A DNA stretch of 64,000 nt from Sinorhizobium fredii USDA 205 (GTDB taxonomy: Bacteria > Pseudomonadota > Alphaproteobacteria > Rhizobiales > Rhizobiaceae), in contig NZ_AUTC01000002.1 in NCBI RefSeq assembly GCF_001461695.1, positions 62,001 through 126,000 of the forward strand, given 5' to 3'. This document shows, one piece after another, positions 1-9,679 of this stretch. The translations under genes were made by a program, and so were the position numbers. The number at the start of each line of letters is the position of its first letter. The first letter of the stretch is position 1. The notes beneath the pieces were generated by a model. It had not been told where the DNA came from. It made no database searches and saw only the letters and a list, made by a program, of their open reading frames with translations.

Positions 1-48
1 TCGGCCACTTGCGGCCCGTGCGCCGGCACAGCTGGTGTCGGCCGCACT

Positions 49-1065
<1,017 letters not shown>

Positions 1066-1144
1066 TCGAATGCCTTTCTCGATCCCCATGGCCAAAGCGG
1101 GGAATGCACTGCGAAAAGGAAGCGCCGGCTGCCGGGCGCCATGC

Positions 1145-1176
1145 GAGGCCCGCTCCGCGTGACCGGAGCGGGCCTC
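1145..1176 (-). other. Intercistronic stem-loop after the solute-binding-protein gene
   Basis: A perfect 12-bp stem (GAGGCCCGCTCC pairing with GGAGCGGGCCTC, 8-nt loop) begins 6 nt after the stop of the binding-protein gene and before the ATPase gene. There is no T-run, so it is unlikely to be a full terminator. Such hairpins often protect the 3' end of the abundant binding-protein message and lower downstream expression. That role is inferred. Confidence 0.6.
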
Positions 1177-1181
1177 GATGA

Positions 1182-2636
1182 TTACTTCTGCGGCAGGCCC
1201 ATCGACGAGCGATAGGCGGCAAGCTGCTTGTCACGACCGAACTCGTCGGTCAGCTTGTTCCATTGCTCGGCCACTGTATCGAGCGCCTGCTGTGGCGTCA
1301 CTTCGCCGGCAAGCGCCTTGGAGAGCTCGATCTCGAGCACCTCCGTATAGGAGAAGTAACCGGGCAGACGCATGTCGAGGGCGATGTTCTTGGCGGTGAC
1401 CGCTTCCTTCTGCGCGCCGAGATATTCCTTCGCCTCGCGATCGGAGAAGATCTTCGACCAGAGTTCGAGATTGGTGGTGTGCGAAAGGCGGTACGGATTG
1501 ACGCCCGTGCCGCCGGTAATCGCCGCCTGCGCCGAGACCTCGGGGCTCGTCAGGTATTGGATATAGTTCCAGGCAGCTTCCTGCTTCGTCGACGAGCTGG
1601 GCACGGCCGCCTGCCAGCCGCCGAAGGCCATGAAGGAAGTCTGCACGACCTGATCGAACTTGTCCCACTTCTTGGTCTTGTAGTTGTAGATCTCGTCAGC
1701 GCCGGGCAGCGGCGCTGAGCCCACCTTGCCGGCAACCTTCGACTGCTTCGGGTCGGCGGCAATGACACCGGTATCGCCCCAACCGATCGATTCGGCCACC
1801 TGTCCGCCGGCAAAAGCGGCGTTCACCTCACCGAAGGAGAAGTTGAGCGCATTTGGCGGCGCGAGCTTCGAGGCGCGGATATACTCCTCTAGGCCCCGCA
1901 CCCAGCCCGGATTGTTGACCTGCGCATCCATCGTATCCGGATCGAAGAACATGCCGCCCGGATTGTCCGGATGGCTCGTGTAGCCGGCCACGTGGCTGAA
2001 CAGGAACCAGAACTGCTGCCCGCCACGGCGGAAGGCTTCGGCCGTACCCCAAAGGTTGTTCGCCGGCTGGTTGAAGAACTCGGCGATGTCGAGATACTCT
2101 TTCCAGGTCTTGGCTGGCGCCAGGTCGTAGCCGTATTTCTCCTTGAAGGCCTTCTGGTTGTCGGCGTTCTCGAACAGGTCGATGCGATAGGTGTAGGTAT
2201 GGGCATCGCCGTCCATGGTCTGCGACAGGACCTTGCCGTTCCACACCATCAACTGTTCACGATAGACCGGCGCGATGTCTTCCCAGGCGGAACCCTGCCG
2301 CATCTCCGCCGGCATTTCGGCGAGGAAGTCGGTGAAATCCGGCGCCCAGGCCGGTGCGAAGGCGATGACGTCGAAGGCATCCTCACCGGCGGTCAATGAG
2401 GTGACGATCTTCGGATAAAGCTCCGACCAGGGAAACTCGACGACTTTCACCTTGCCGCAGGTTTTTTCCTCCCAGCCCTTGGCGGCAATCTGCAGCGCCG
2501 AAGCGATATACGGGCCGGTCTGAGTGGTGGCGGTCAGTTCCACGCCGGTGAAGTCCGGGTCACAGGCAAAGGCCGTTCCACTGGCCGCAGCGGCCAGCAG
2601 GCCGGCGGCAGTCGATGCGAGCAGAAGTTTCCTCAT
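1182..2636 (-). CDS. Extracellular sugar-binding protein of ABC transporter (family 1)
   Basis: This 484-aa periplasmic substrate-binding protein has a Sec signal peptide (MRKLLLASTAAGLLAAAASG, cleavage near FA-CDP). The chain is typical of CUT1 binding proteins (cluster B/family 1), with a long C-terminal half containing GGWQAAVPSSS and TSPEVSAQAA stretches. The start at 2636 follows GGGAGG with good spacing. An upstream in-frame start at 2681 would add 15 residues that spoil the signal peptide. The gene lies 49 nt after the permease gene and before the ATPase gene. The substrate is not visible from sequence, but the linked deoC and ribokinase-family genes suggest deoxyribose, ribose or a nucleoside sugar. 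It appears intact. Confidence 0.9.
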   Translation of the reverse strand: MRKLLLASTAAGLLAAAASGTAFACDPDFTGVELTATTQTGPYIASALQIAAKGWEEKTCGKVKVVEFPWSELYPKIVTSLTAGEDAFDVIAFAPAWAPDFTDFLAEMPAEMRQGSAWEDIAPVYREQLMVWNGKVLSQTMDGDAHTYTYRIDLFENADNQKAFKEKYGYDLAPAKTWKEYLDIAEFFNQPANNLWGTAEAFRRGGQQFWFLFSHVAGYTSHPDNPGGMFFDPDTMDAQVNNPGWVRGLEEYIRASKLAPPNALNFSFGEVNAAFAGGQVAESIGWGDTGVIAADPKQSKVAGKVGSAPLPGADEIYNYKTKKWDKFDQVVQTSFMAFGGWQAAVPSSSTKQEAAWNYIQYLTSPEVSAQAAITGGTGVNPYRLSHTTNLELWSKIFSDREAKEYLGAQKEAVTAKNIALDMRLPGYFSYTEVLEIELSKALAGEVTPQQALDTVAEQWNKLTDEFGRDKQLAAYRSSMGLPQK

Positions 2637-2685
2637 TTTTTCCTCCCTTTGAGTGAACCTTGCCAAATTTAGAAAAAGCACGCAG

Positions 2686-3713
2686 TCATTTGATGGCTCC
2701 GAGAAGTAGGCCCGACCGCATCAACCTGCTCAAGATTCCGGCCATGACCATCATCGGGATGATCGCCACGAGTGCCGCGGCCGAGATGGACCACCATTCG
2801 TCGCCGCGCTGGCTGTTTTGTCCGGCAACCAGGATCGGCAGCGTCTGCCATTTGGAACTCGTCAGGAAGAGCGCGAAGAGGAACTCGTTCCAGACGAAGG
2901 CGAGCGTGATCATGAAGGTCGCGATCAGGCCCGGCTTGGACATCGGCAGCACGATGCCGAAGAAGATGCGCCAGGTCGGAACGTTGTCGACCATCGCCGC
3001 CTCTTCCACCTCGATCGGCAAGGCCTCGAAGAAGTCGCGCATCAGCCAGACGACGATCGGCAGCGAGAAGGCGATATAGGCGAAGGTCAGGCCGATATAG
3101 CTGTCGACGAGCTTGAAGCCGAGCTTTCCGACTTCCGTGTACATGAGATAGAGCGCGAAGGCGGCAACGATCGGCGGAAACATGCGCTGGCTGACGAACC
3201 AGAAGACGATGTCGTTGTTGCCGAGTTCCGGCCCCGGCAGACGGAATCGGCTGGAGATCACCGCGAGCGCCAGCGCCGCGATGAACGAATAAATGAGCGA
3301 AATCCCCTGGCCGAAGCCGAGCACGTTTCGCCCCAGCAGGAAACCGCCGAAAGCGACAACCACGAAGATAAGGGCCGAGAGCAGCCGGAAGCGAAAGGTG
3401 AAGCGAACGAGCGCGTAGGCGGCCATGGCGCCGATGAAGGTTGCGAGCACCGCAGCCGAAAGGCTGACGATCAGCGAGGCGATGAAGGTGTTGTAGAAGG
3501 CGCCGCGCTCGCCGGAGACAGTTCGTTCCAGGCCGTCAGCGTCGGCTCGAAATCGACGAACGGCAGGTAGGTCGGCCCGCCGACGACGGCAAGCGGCGTC
3601 TTGAACGATGTGATCGCCACCCAATAGAGCGGGAACAGAGTGAAGGCGAGCCAGAGAAGGCAGCCGCCGAGCGCCAGCCAGCGCCGATTTCCCTGAAGAG
3701 TTCGCACGCTCAT
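2686..3713 (-). pseudogene. Sugar ABC transporter permease (MalG-like), -1 frameshift
   Basis: This inner-membrane permease is the second of the CUT1 pair. The frame beginning at ATG 3713 (overlapping the previous stop as ATGA) encodes the first transmembrane helix and reads to AWNEL at about 3519. It then runs off-frame to a stop at 3471. The remaining helices, the EAA loop (EVEEAAMVDNVPTW) and the C-terminus ending at 2686 are in another frame, entered at SGERGAFYN near 3516. Two bases stand where three are needed, so one base has been lost around 3517-3518. The reconstructed protein would be about 342 aa, with an extra hydrophobic insert between helices 2 and 3. As read here it yields only an 80-aa product. 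True decay or a sequencing indel are both possible; the damaged ATPase in the same operon favours decay. Confidence 0.82.
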
Positions 3714-4585
3714 TTGTGCTTCTCCAGATAGGGCTTGAGCACCGCCAGATAGACGAGGCCGATCACCGTGATGAATGTCAGGAAAAGGAAGGACAGCGCC
3801 GACGTATAGCCGAGGTTGAACTTCTTGAAGCCCTCCTGATAGGCGAACAGCGTCAACGTTTCCGTCGACACGCCCGGTCCGCCGCCCGTCATGACAAAGA
3901 CCGTGTCCATGATCTTGTAGCTCTCGATCAGTCGGATGAAGACCACCGCCGTCGAGATCGGCAGCAGCATCGGAAAGGTAATGTCGCGAAATTGCTGCCA
4001 GGGGGTGGCGTTCTCGAGCGCCGCAGCCTCGTAGACGTCGTCTGGCAGGGTTTGCAGCCCCGCGAGCAGCATGAGGATGACGAAAGGCGTCCACTGCCAG
4101 ACCTCGACCGCGATGATCGAGCCGAGCGCCCAGTTCGTCCGGGTTAGAAACGGCAGGTTGGGAAAGCCGAAGAGCGTCATGAACTCGTTCAACGGCCCCA
4201 TGGTCGGATTGAGGATCTGGCGCGCGACGAGCGCGACGGCGACCGGCGCAACGAGCATCGGCAGCAGAAATCCGACGCGAAAGATCCCCTCGCCCGGCAC
4301 GCGGGAATTCAGCGCCAGCGCCACCGACAGGCCGATCACATATTGCAGCCCGACAGAAACGAAGGCGATCAGCGTCGTCGTTCCGGCAACGTGCCAGAAG
4401 CGCGGGTTAGAAAGCAGATCGGCATAGTTGCCGAAGCCGACGAAGCGGGCCGGCATCGGCGGTACCAGCCGCATGCTCATGAAACTCGTCGTCAGCGAAT
4501 AGACAAGCGGAAAGATCGAAATCAACAGAACGATGATCAAGGCCGGCCAGATGAAGAAATGCTTGATCGGGTCGTTGCGCGTCAT
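3710..4585 (-). CDS. Sugar ABC transporter permease (MalF-like)
   Basis: This 291-aa inner-membrane permease has about six transmembrane segments. The first is HFFIWPALIIVLLISIFPLV. It carries the EAA-type coupling loop DVYEAAALENATPWQQF near residues 195-210 and the ITFPML continuation typical of the family. It should form the translocation channel with the MalG-like subunit encoded next. The start at 4585 overlaps the ribokinase stop as ATGA, and its own stop overlaps the next start in the same way, so the three genes are translationally coupled. It appears intact, but its partner permease is frameshifted and the cognate ATPase lacks the Q-loop. Confidence 0.88.
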   Translation of the reverse strand: MTRNDPIKHFFIWPALIIVLLISIFPLVYSLTTSFMSMRLVPPMPARFVGFGNYADLLSNPRFWHVAGTTTLIAFVSVGLQYVIGLSVALALNSRVPGEGIFRVGFLLPMLVAPVAVALVARQILNPTMGPLNEFMTLFGFPNLPFLTRTNWALGSIIAVEVWQWTPFVILMLLAGLQTLPDDVYEAAALENATPWQQFRDITFPMLLPISTAVVFIRLIESYKIMDTVFVMTGGGPGVSTETLTLFAYQEGFKKFNLGYTSALSFLFLTFITVIGLVYLAVLKPYLEKHK

Positions 4586-5514
4586 GCCGCCGCTCCCCGT
4601 GAGAGTAGCGCCTCGATCTCCTCGAGCTTCGGCATCGCCGGAGCCGTGCCGCGGCGGGTGACGGCAATGCCCGCCGTCGCGCAACCGAACCGCACCGCTT
4701 CTACGGGTTCCAGCCCGCGTGCCAGCGCGGCCGAAAAGCCGCCGACGAAAGCGTCCCCCGCACCGGTCGTGTCGATCACCGGGCCGCTGGCAACCGCAGG
4801 CACCAGCACCGACTGATTGTCCGTGTGGTAGAGCACGCCGCGCTCGCCAAGCGTTATCAGCGCCGTCTTCGCACCCTTCCTCAAGAGCTCGTCGCCGGCC
4901 CGTCGAGCGTCATCGGGCGTCGGCAGGGCAAAGCCGACGAGCGCGGCCCCTTCCGTTTCGTTCGGGACGATATAGTCGCAGAGCGGATAGATCGTTTCCG
5001 GAAAAGGTTCGGCCGGGGCCGGGTTGAACACCGTGGTGACGCGGGCCGCATGGGCAATTTGGAGCGCCCGTTCGGCAGCGGCGGCCGGCTGTTCGAGCTG
5101 GGTCACGAAGACACGCGAATTCTCGATCGTTTCACGCGCCGCCTCCACGTCTTCGATGTCGATCGAGCCGGCAGCGCCGGGATAGACGATGATGGCGTTC
5201 TCGCCGTTCTCGTCGTTGACATAGATGAAGGCCGCCCCCGTCGGCAAATCGTCCATCTGCACGATCTTCGGCGTCACACCGGCCTCGGCATAGGTCTTCA
5301 GCGCCATCTCGCCGAAGGTGTCGCGTCCGAGCCGCGAGATGAACGACACTTGGCTGCCGGCCCGCGCCGCCGCTACCGCCTGGTTCGAGCCCTTGCCTCC
5401 CGGTCCGACGGAGAAACCGCTGCCGGTGATCGTCTCGCCGATCCGCGGCATGCGGGACGCGAGATAGGCCGTATCGGCCACGAAGATCCCGAGGATCGAA
5501 ACACCCGTCTTCAT
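4582..5514 (-). CDS. rbsK: PfkB/ribokinase-family sugar kinase
   Basis: This 310-aa cytoplasmic kinase should phosphorylate a pentose at O5 using ATP. Both PfkB signatures are visible: GGKGSNQAVAAARAG near residues 40-54, and DTTGAGDAFVGGF near 248-260 with the catalytic Asp and anion hole. The start follows GGAGGAGG. It lies between a mutarotase-like gene and the ABC permeases. Because deoC lies upstream in the same transcription unit, the substrate may be 2-deoxyribose rather than ribose, i.e. a DeoK-like role giving deoxyribose-5-phosphate for the aldolase. Sequence alone cannot separate ribokinase from deoxyribokinase, so the symbol is by family only. Confidence 0.85.
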   Translation of the reverse strand: MKTGVSILGIFVADTAYLASRMPRIGETITGSGFSVGPGGKGSNQAVAAARAGSQVSFISRLGRDTFGEMALKTYAEAGVTPKIVQMDDLPTGAAFIYVNDENGENAIIVYPGAAGSIDIEDVEAARETIENSRVFVTQLEQPAAAAERALQIAHAARVTTVFNPAPAEPFPETIYPLCDYIVPNETEGAALVGFALPTPDDARRAGDELLRKGAKTALITLGERGVLYHTDNQSVLVPAVASGPVIDTTGAGDAFVGGFSAALARGLEPVEAVRFGCATAGIAVTRRGTAPAMPKLEEIEALLSRGAAA

Positions 5515-5553
5515 GCTAAGCCTCCTCCCTCAAAAAGCTGCTGGTAGGGCGTT

Positions 5554-6009
5554 TCAGTCGGATTCCGGTGGAATGACCCCCTTGGTGAATAGGAAGCAGC
5601 CGTAGAATCGCGTCTCGCCGGTGGTGATGACGCAATAGGCCTTCTTTGCCTCCTCATAGAAAGCGAAGCGCTCGATGCCGTACATCGGCGCCGGCTTGCC
5701 CTCGGCGCGATCGATCTCGGCCTGGACTTCCCGCTGAACGGCCGGAATTTCGTCCGGCGCGCCCATGATTTCCATGCGTCCGGCCGACGGCTGGAGCGGC
5801 GTGTCGAGCGGCAGGACCGAAAGCACGGCCCTTATGGCGCGTGCGGCGGAGACATTGTCGATATGGAGGAGCTTGCCGAGCCGGGTCTGCCGAGCGATCG
5901 CGTCGGATGGGAAGTTGGTGTCGGATATCACCAGCGTGTCACCGTGCCCCATGGACCGGAGCGCGTGCAGCACATCCGCATTCAGGGCCGGGTCGATATT
6001 CTTGAGCAT
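5554..6009 (-). CDS. RbsD/FucU-family sugar mutarotase
   Basis: This 151-aa protein of the RbsD/FucU fold interconverts anomers of a free sugar so that the kinase receives its preferred form. The family pattern ADVLHALRSMGHGDTLVISD near the N-terminus contains the catalytic His region, and the C-terminal FYGCFLFTKGVIPPE is typical of FucU. The start at 6009 (MLKNIDPAL) has GGAGGA upstream and fits family N-termini. The gene lies 39 nt upstream of the kinase. FucU-like features are stronger than RbsD-like ones, so a deoxy-sugar substrate is reasonable by inference. Confidence 0.82.
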   Translation of the reverse strand: MLKNIDPALNADVLHALRSMGHGDTLVISDTNFPSDAIARQTRLGKLLHIDNVSAARAIRAVLSVLPLDTPLQPSAGRMEIMGAPDEIPAVQREVQAEIDRAEGKPAPMYGIERFAFYEEAKKAYCVITTGETRFYGCFLFTKGVIPPESD

Positions 6010-6137
6010 GTCAGTCCTCCTCCAAACCACCCATTCGACCGCCGCGACGCGGCATGACGCCGCTAGCGACTATCATTCAACTTCGCAAAAGCCTTCTCCA
6101 CGCCGACCGGCTCCCGCCCGACGGCATGCCCGGTCCC

Positions 6138-8522
6138 CTACTCGCCGTAGGGGATCCAGATGTTCTTGACGTCGACGGCGCGTCGCAGGAACGGCTGGCC
6201 TTCGGCCGCCGAACGGTCGCACCAGTCGATCGCCTTGCCGTAGTCTACGAACGTGCGCTTCAGATTGCCGACCGACAGCTTCTCGACGAGCGCCGAGAGT
6301 TCCGCCGTGCCGAAGGCCCAGAGTGCGTCGACGTCGTTGTGGGCAGCAAGCGTCTTGGCAAGTTCCGTCGCCTGCCCGGTGACGATGTTGACGACGCCGG
6401 CCGGAACGTCGGACGTTTCGAGCACCGAATAGAAATCCGTAGCAGCAAGCGGGTGCGGCTCGCTCGGAACCACGACGACGCGGTTGCCGACGGCGATCAG
6501 CGGCGCGACAAGGCTAACGAAACCGAGCAGCGGTGACTCGGGCGGGCAGATCACCCCGACGACGCCCTGCGGCTCCGGCATGGCGAGCGCGACGCCGCGC
6601 AACGGCGGCAGGTGCACGACGCCCTCGTATTTGTCCGCCCAGGCGCCATAGCTGAAGAGGCGGGCGATCGAGGCCTCCACCTCGGCCCTCGCGTTGGCCG
6701 CCGAGACGCCTGTCATGGCCGCGATGCGGTCGGCGAACTCCGCCGCCCGGCCGCTCAGGTTCTCGGCAATGTAATAGAGGATCTGCGCGCGATTGTGCGT
6801 CGTCGCCGAAGACCAGGCCGATGCAGCCTGCGCCGCGACGACGGCGTTGCGGATATCCTTGCGGTTGCCCTCGCCGACTTCGCCAAGCACCTTGCCTTTC
6901 GGCGACAGAATTTGTCGCGAGTAGTTTCCGTCCGGCCGTGCCTGCTTGCCGCCAATGAAGAGCTTCGCGGTGCGATCGAGCGACGGCATGGCGAAATCGC
7001 TCGGAACCGGTTTGAGAGCCGGCACACTCGGTTCCGCCCGAAGCTTGCGCCCGACCCATGCCTTCGGCTTCAGATATTCGTAGCAACCCTCACGCCCGCC
7101 TTCCCGGCCGAAGCCGGATTCGCGTTTTCCGCCGAAGCCGCTCGAGGCGTCGAAGAGATTGGTGGCATTGACCCAGACGACGCCGGCGGCAAGCTTGGCG
7201 GCGACATGCAGGGCGAGGCCGATCGTCTCGCTCCAGACGCTGGCGGCAAGGCCGTAGCGAGAGTGGTTGGCGAGCTGGATTGCCTCTTCCGGCGTGCGGA
7301 AGGTCATCGAAACGGCGACCGGCCCGAAGATTTCCTCCGTCGCGACGACAGAGGTAGGCTGCACGGCAGTCAGCAGCGTCGGCGGATAGAAACTGCCGCC
7401 CTTGGGCAGTTCGATCGGCGGCTGGTAAAGTGCGGCCCCTTCCGTCACACCCTGACTGACGAGGCTCTCGATGCGCTGCAATTGCACCGGTGCGACGATC
7501 GCCGCCATGTCGATCGCCTTGTCGAGCGGATGGCCGACCCTGAGCGTCCCCATGCGCCGCTTCAGGCGCTCGTGAAACCGCGGCGCCACGCCTTCCTGAA
7601 CGAGCACGCGCGAGCCGGCGCAGCAGACCTGGCCCTGATTGAACCAGATCGCGTCGACCACGCCTTCGACCGCCGCGTCGATATCGGCGTCGTCGAAGAC
7701 GATGAAGGGAGACTTGCCGCCGAGCTCCAGCGTCAGCGACTTGCCGGTGCCGGCGGTCTTTTCGCGGATCAGCCGGCCGACCTCGGTCGAGCCGGTAAAG
7801 GCGATCTTGTCGATGTCGTCGTGCTCGACGATCCGCGCACCGGTCTCACCCTCGCCGGTCACCACGTTCAGGACGCCCGGCGGCAATCCGGCTGCCGCGG
7901 AAAGCTCGGCGAAAAGCAGCGCCGTCAGCGGCGTGAATTCCGCAGGCTTCAGAATGACGGTGTTGCCGAGCGCCAGCGCCGGGGCCACTTTCCAGGCGAG
8001 CATCAGGAAGGGGAAGTTCCAGGGGATGACCTGGCCGACGACGCCGACCGGCACTTGATCGGCAAATTCCGTTTCCTGGAGCTGCGCCCAGCCGGCATGG
8101 TGGTAGAAATGGCGAGCGGCCAGCGGAATGTCGATGTCGCGCGTCTCGCGGATCGGCTTGCCGTTGTCGAGCGCCTCGACCACGGCGATCAGCCGGGCGT
8201 GGCGCTGGATCATGCGTGCCAGCGCATAGAGATGGCGGGCCCGGGCATGGCCGGAGAGCTTCGCCCAGGGACCTTGCGCCTTGCGGGCCGCGGCCACGGC
8301 GGCGTTGACATCCTCGCGGCCGCCGAGCGCGATCTTCGCCAGCAGTCCGCCGGTCGCCGGCTCGAAGCTGTCGAATGTCTTTCCGGACTTGGAAGCGACG
8401 AAGCCGCCGTTGATGAAGTGGCCGAACTCGCCGTTGTGGCGGGCGATCCAGGCGCGAGCTTCGGCATCGCCCTCGGGTGCGGGGCCGTAGGACATTTCGT
8501 CGAAAAACCTGGCGACGCTCAT
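6138..8522 (-). CDS. Aldehyde dehydrogenase with a second, catalytically incomplete ALDH half
   Basis: This 794-aa protein has an N-terminal complete ALDH domain: NAD-binding IPWNFPFLML, GSTEVGR, the ELGGKSP motif and the nucleophile region FNQGQVCCAGS. After about residue 500 comes a second ALDH-like segment (KLFIGGKQARPDGNYSR, then PQGVVGVICPPESPLLGF) that ends without its own catalytic cysteine. It is therefore one active and one vestigial or structural half. The gene begins 4 nt after the deoC stop (ATG at 8522; an upstream start would overlap deoC). Acetaldehyde from DeoC is the natural substrate by context, giving acetate or acetyl units. The double-length form is, to my memory, common in rhizobia near deoC. 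Confidence 0.87.
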   Translation of the reverse strand: MSVARFFDEMSYGPAPEGDAEARAWIARHNGEFGHFINGGFVASKSGKTFDSFEPATGGLLAKIALGGREDVNAAVAAARKAQGPWAKLSGHARARHLYALARMIQRHARLIAVVEALDNGKPIRETRDIDIPLAARHFYHHAGWAQLQETEFADQVPVGVVGQVIPWNFPFLMLAWKVAPALALGNTVILKPAEFTPLTALLFAELSAAAGLPPGVLNVVTGEGETGARIVEHDDIDKIAFTGSTEVGRLIREKTAGTGKSLTLELGGKSPFIVFDDADIDAAVEGVVDAIWFNQGQVCCAGSRVLVQEGVAPRFHERLKRRMGTLRVGHPLDKAIDMAAIVAPVQLQRIESLVSQGVTEGAALYQPPIELPKGGSFYPPTLLTAVQPTSVVATEEIFGPVAVSMTFRTPEEAIQLANHSRYGLAASVWSETIGLALHVAAKLAAGVVWVNATNLFDASSGFGGKRESGFGREGGREGCYEYLKPKAWVGRKLRAEPSVPALKPVPSDFAMPSLDRTAKLFIGGKQARPDGNYSRQILSPKGKVLGEVGEGNRKDIRNAVVAAQAASAWSSATTHNRAQILYYIAENLSGRAAEFADRIAAMTGVSAANARAEVEASIARLFSYGAWADKYEGVVHLPPLRGVALAMPEPQGVVGVICPPESPLLGFVSLVAPLIAVGNRVVVVPSEPHPLAATDFYSVLETSDVPAGVVNIVTGQATELAKTLAAHNDVDALWAFGTAELSALVEKLSVGNLKRTFVDYGKAIDWCDRSAAEGQPFLRRAVDVKNIWIPYGE

Positions 8523-8526
8523 CGGA

Positions 8527-9537
8527 TTATCCAATCGGGTGTCTGTTGAGGGCCGAATAGGCGCCGCTGACATGATGTTCGAGCTGGCGCTCGATATCCG
8601 CCAGCAGGCTCGATGCCCCGATGCGGAAGAGATCCGGCTCCAGCCATTCGCGGCCGAGTTCTTCCTTCATCAGGAACTGGTAGTTCAGCACGTCCTTCGC
8701 CGCCGAGATGCCGCCGGCGGGCTTGTAGCCGACCTTGACGCCGGTGCGCTCCTGGTAGGCGCGGATCATCCTCAGCATGACGAGGGTGACGAGCAGCGTC
8801 GCGTTGACGCCCTCCTTGCCGGTCGAGGTCTTGATGAAGTCGGCACCCGCCATCATGCAGACGAGCGAGGCGCGGGCGACATTGCGGAGCGTCTTGAGGT
8901 CGCCGGTCGCGAGGATCGCCTTCACATGTGCATCGCCGCAAGCGTCGCGGAAATCGCGCATCTCGTCATAGAGTGCCTGCCAGTTGCCGGTCAGCACGTG
9001 CTCACGGGTAATGACGATGTCGATTTCCTTGGCGCCGTCGGCGACCGAGGCCTCGATTTCCTTGAGCTTGACGTCGTGCGGCGCGAGACCGGCCGGAAAG
9101 CCGGTGGAAACCGCGGCGACCGGGATACCGGAGCCCGCGAGCGCCTCGACCGCCGTCGAGACGAAACGGTGATAGACGCAGATCGCCCCTGTCGTGATGT
9201 CGCGATCACCCATCCCCAGAGCGTCAAGAATATCCTGGCGCACCGGCCGGCGCGCCTTGGCGCAGAGTCGCTTGACGCGCTCCGTCGTATCGTCGCCGTT
9301 GAGCGTCGTCAGATCGATGCAGGTGACCGCCTTCAAGAGCCAGGCGGCCTGCGCATCCTTCTTCACGGTCCGGCGGCCCGGCAGCGTTGCGACCCGCCGC
9401 TCGGCGGCGGAAAGATTGACGCGCTGGTCGAGCACCCAGGAAAGGTCGAGATCGACACCGTCGTTGCGCGGCCAGTTATGACCGGCGCCAGCGGGTTGGG
9501 CAGAAACCGCCCCCGCCTTCACAGCAAGGTCTTTCAA
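8527..9537 (-). CDS. deoC: Deoxyribose-phosphate aldolase
   Basis: DeoC (EC 4.1.2.4) splits 2-deoxyribose-5-phosphate into glyceraldehyde-3-phosphate and acetaldehyde. The 336-aa chain belongs to the longer class of the family. The Schiff-base lysine is in FIKTSTGKEG (Lys236), and the upstream EIDIVITREHVLTG strand is also conserved. The start appears to be TTG at 9537, since GAGGAG lies 7 nt before it and the N-terminus (MKDLAVKAGAV) has no nearby ATG. It is the first gene of the catabolic operon. The deoR regulator is encoded immediately upstream on the same strand, and a promoter with tandem operators lies between them. Confidence 0.93.
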   Translation of the reverse strand: MKDLAVKAGAVSAQPAGAGHNWPRNDGVDLDLSWVLDQRVNLSAAERRVATLPGRRTVKKDAQAAWLLKAVTCIDLTTLNGDDTTERVKRLCAKARRPVRQDILDALGMGDRDITTGAICVYHRFVSTAVEALAGSGIPVAAVSTGFPAGLAPHDVKLKEIEASVADGAKEIDIVITREHVLTGNWQALYDEMRDFRDACGDAHVKAILATGDLKTLRNVARASLVCMMAGADFIKTSTGKEGVNATLLVTLVMLRMIRAYQERTGVKVGYKPAGGISAAKDVLNYQFLMKEELGREWLEPDLFRIGASSLLADIERQLEHHVSGAYSALNRHPIG

Positions 9538-9589
9538 GCGACTACTCCTCGATTTCTCCCTGCCGGCCGCTGCAGATCAGCCCGCGACA

Positions 9590-9643
9590 TGTTATTTTTC
9601 TATCTATTTTTGTTATCATTCCATCAAGACTACCGGGTGTCAA
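9590..9643 (-). promoter_or_regulatory. Candidate deoC promoter with tandem DeoR-type operator
   Basis: Reading toward deoC, TTGACA (9643-9638) and AATGAT (9620-9615) form a -35/-10 pair with a 17-nt spacer. On the plus strand two direct TGTTAT repeats (9590-9595 and 9611-9616) are 21 bp apart, two helical turns. They sit at and just downstream of the -10, where repressor binding would block initiation. Assignment to the adjacent DeoR protein is inferred. Confidence 0.5.
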
Positions 9644-9679
9644 GCGACGGCACCGGACGAAGCGGCGAGATTATCATAT

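Noticed and set aside
1..48. Possible gene end at the left edge
   Set aside because: Only 48 nt precede the ATPase stop; no frame can be assigned.
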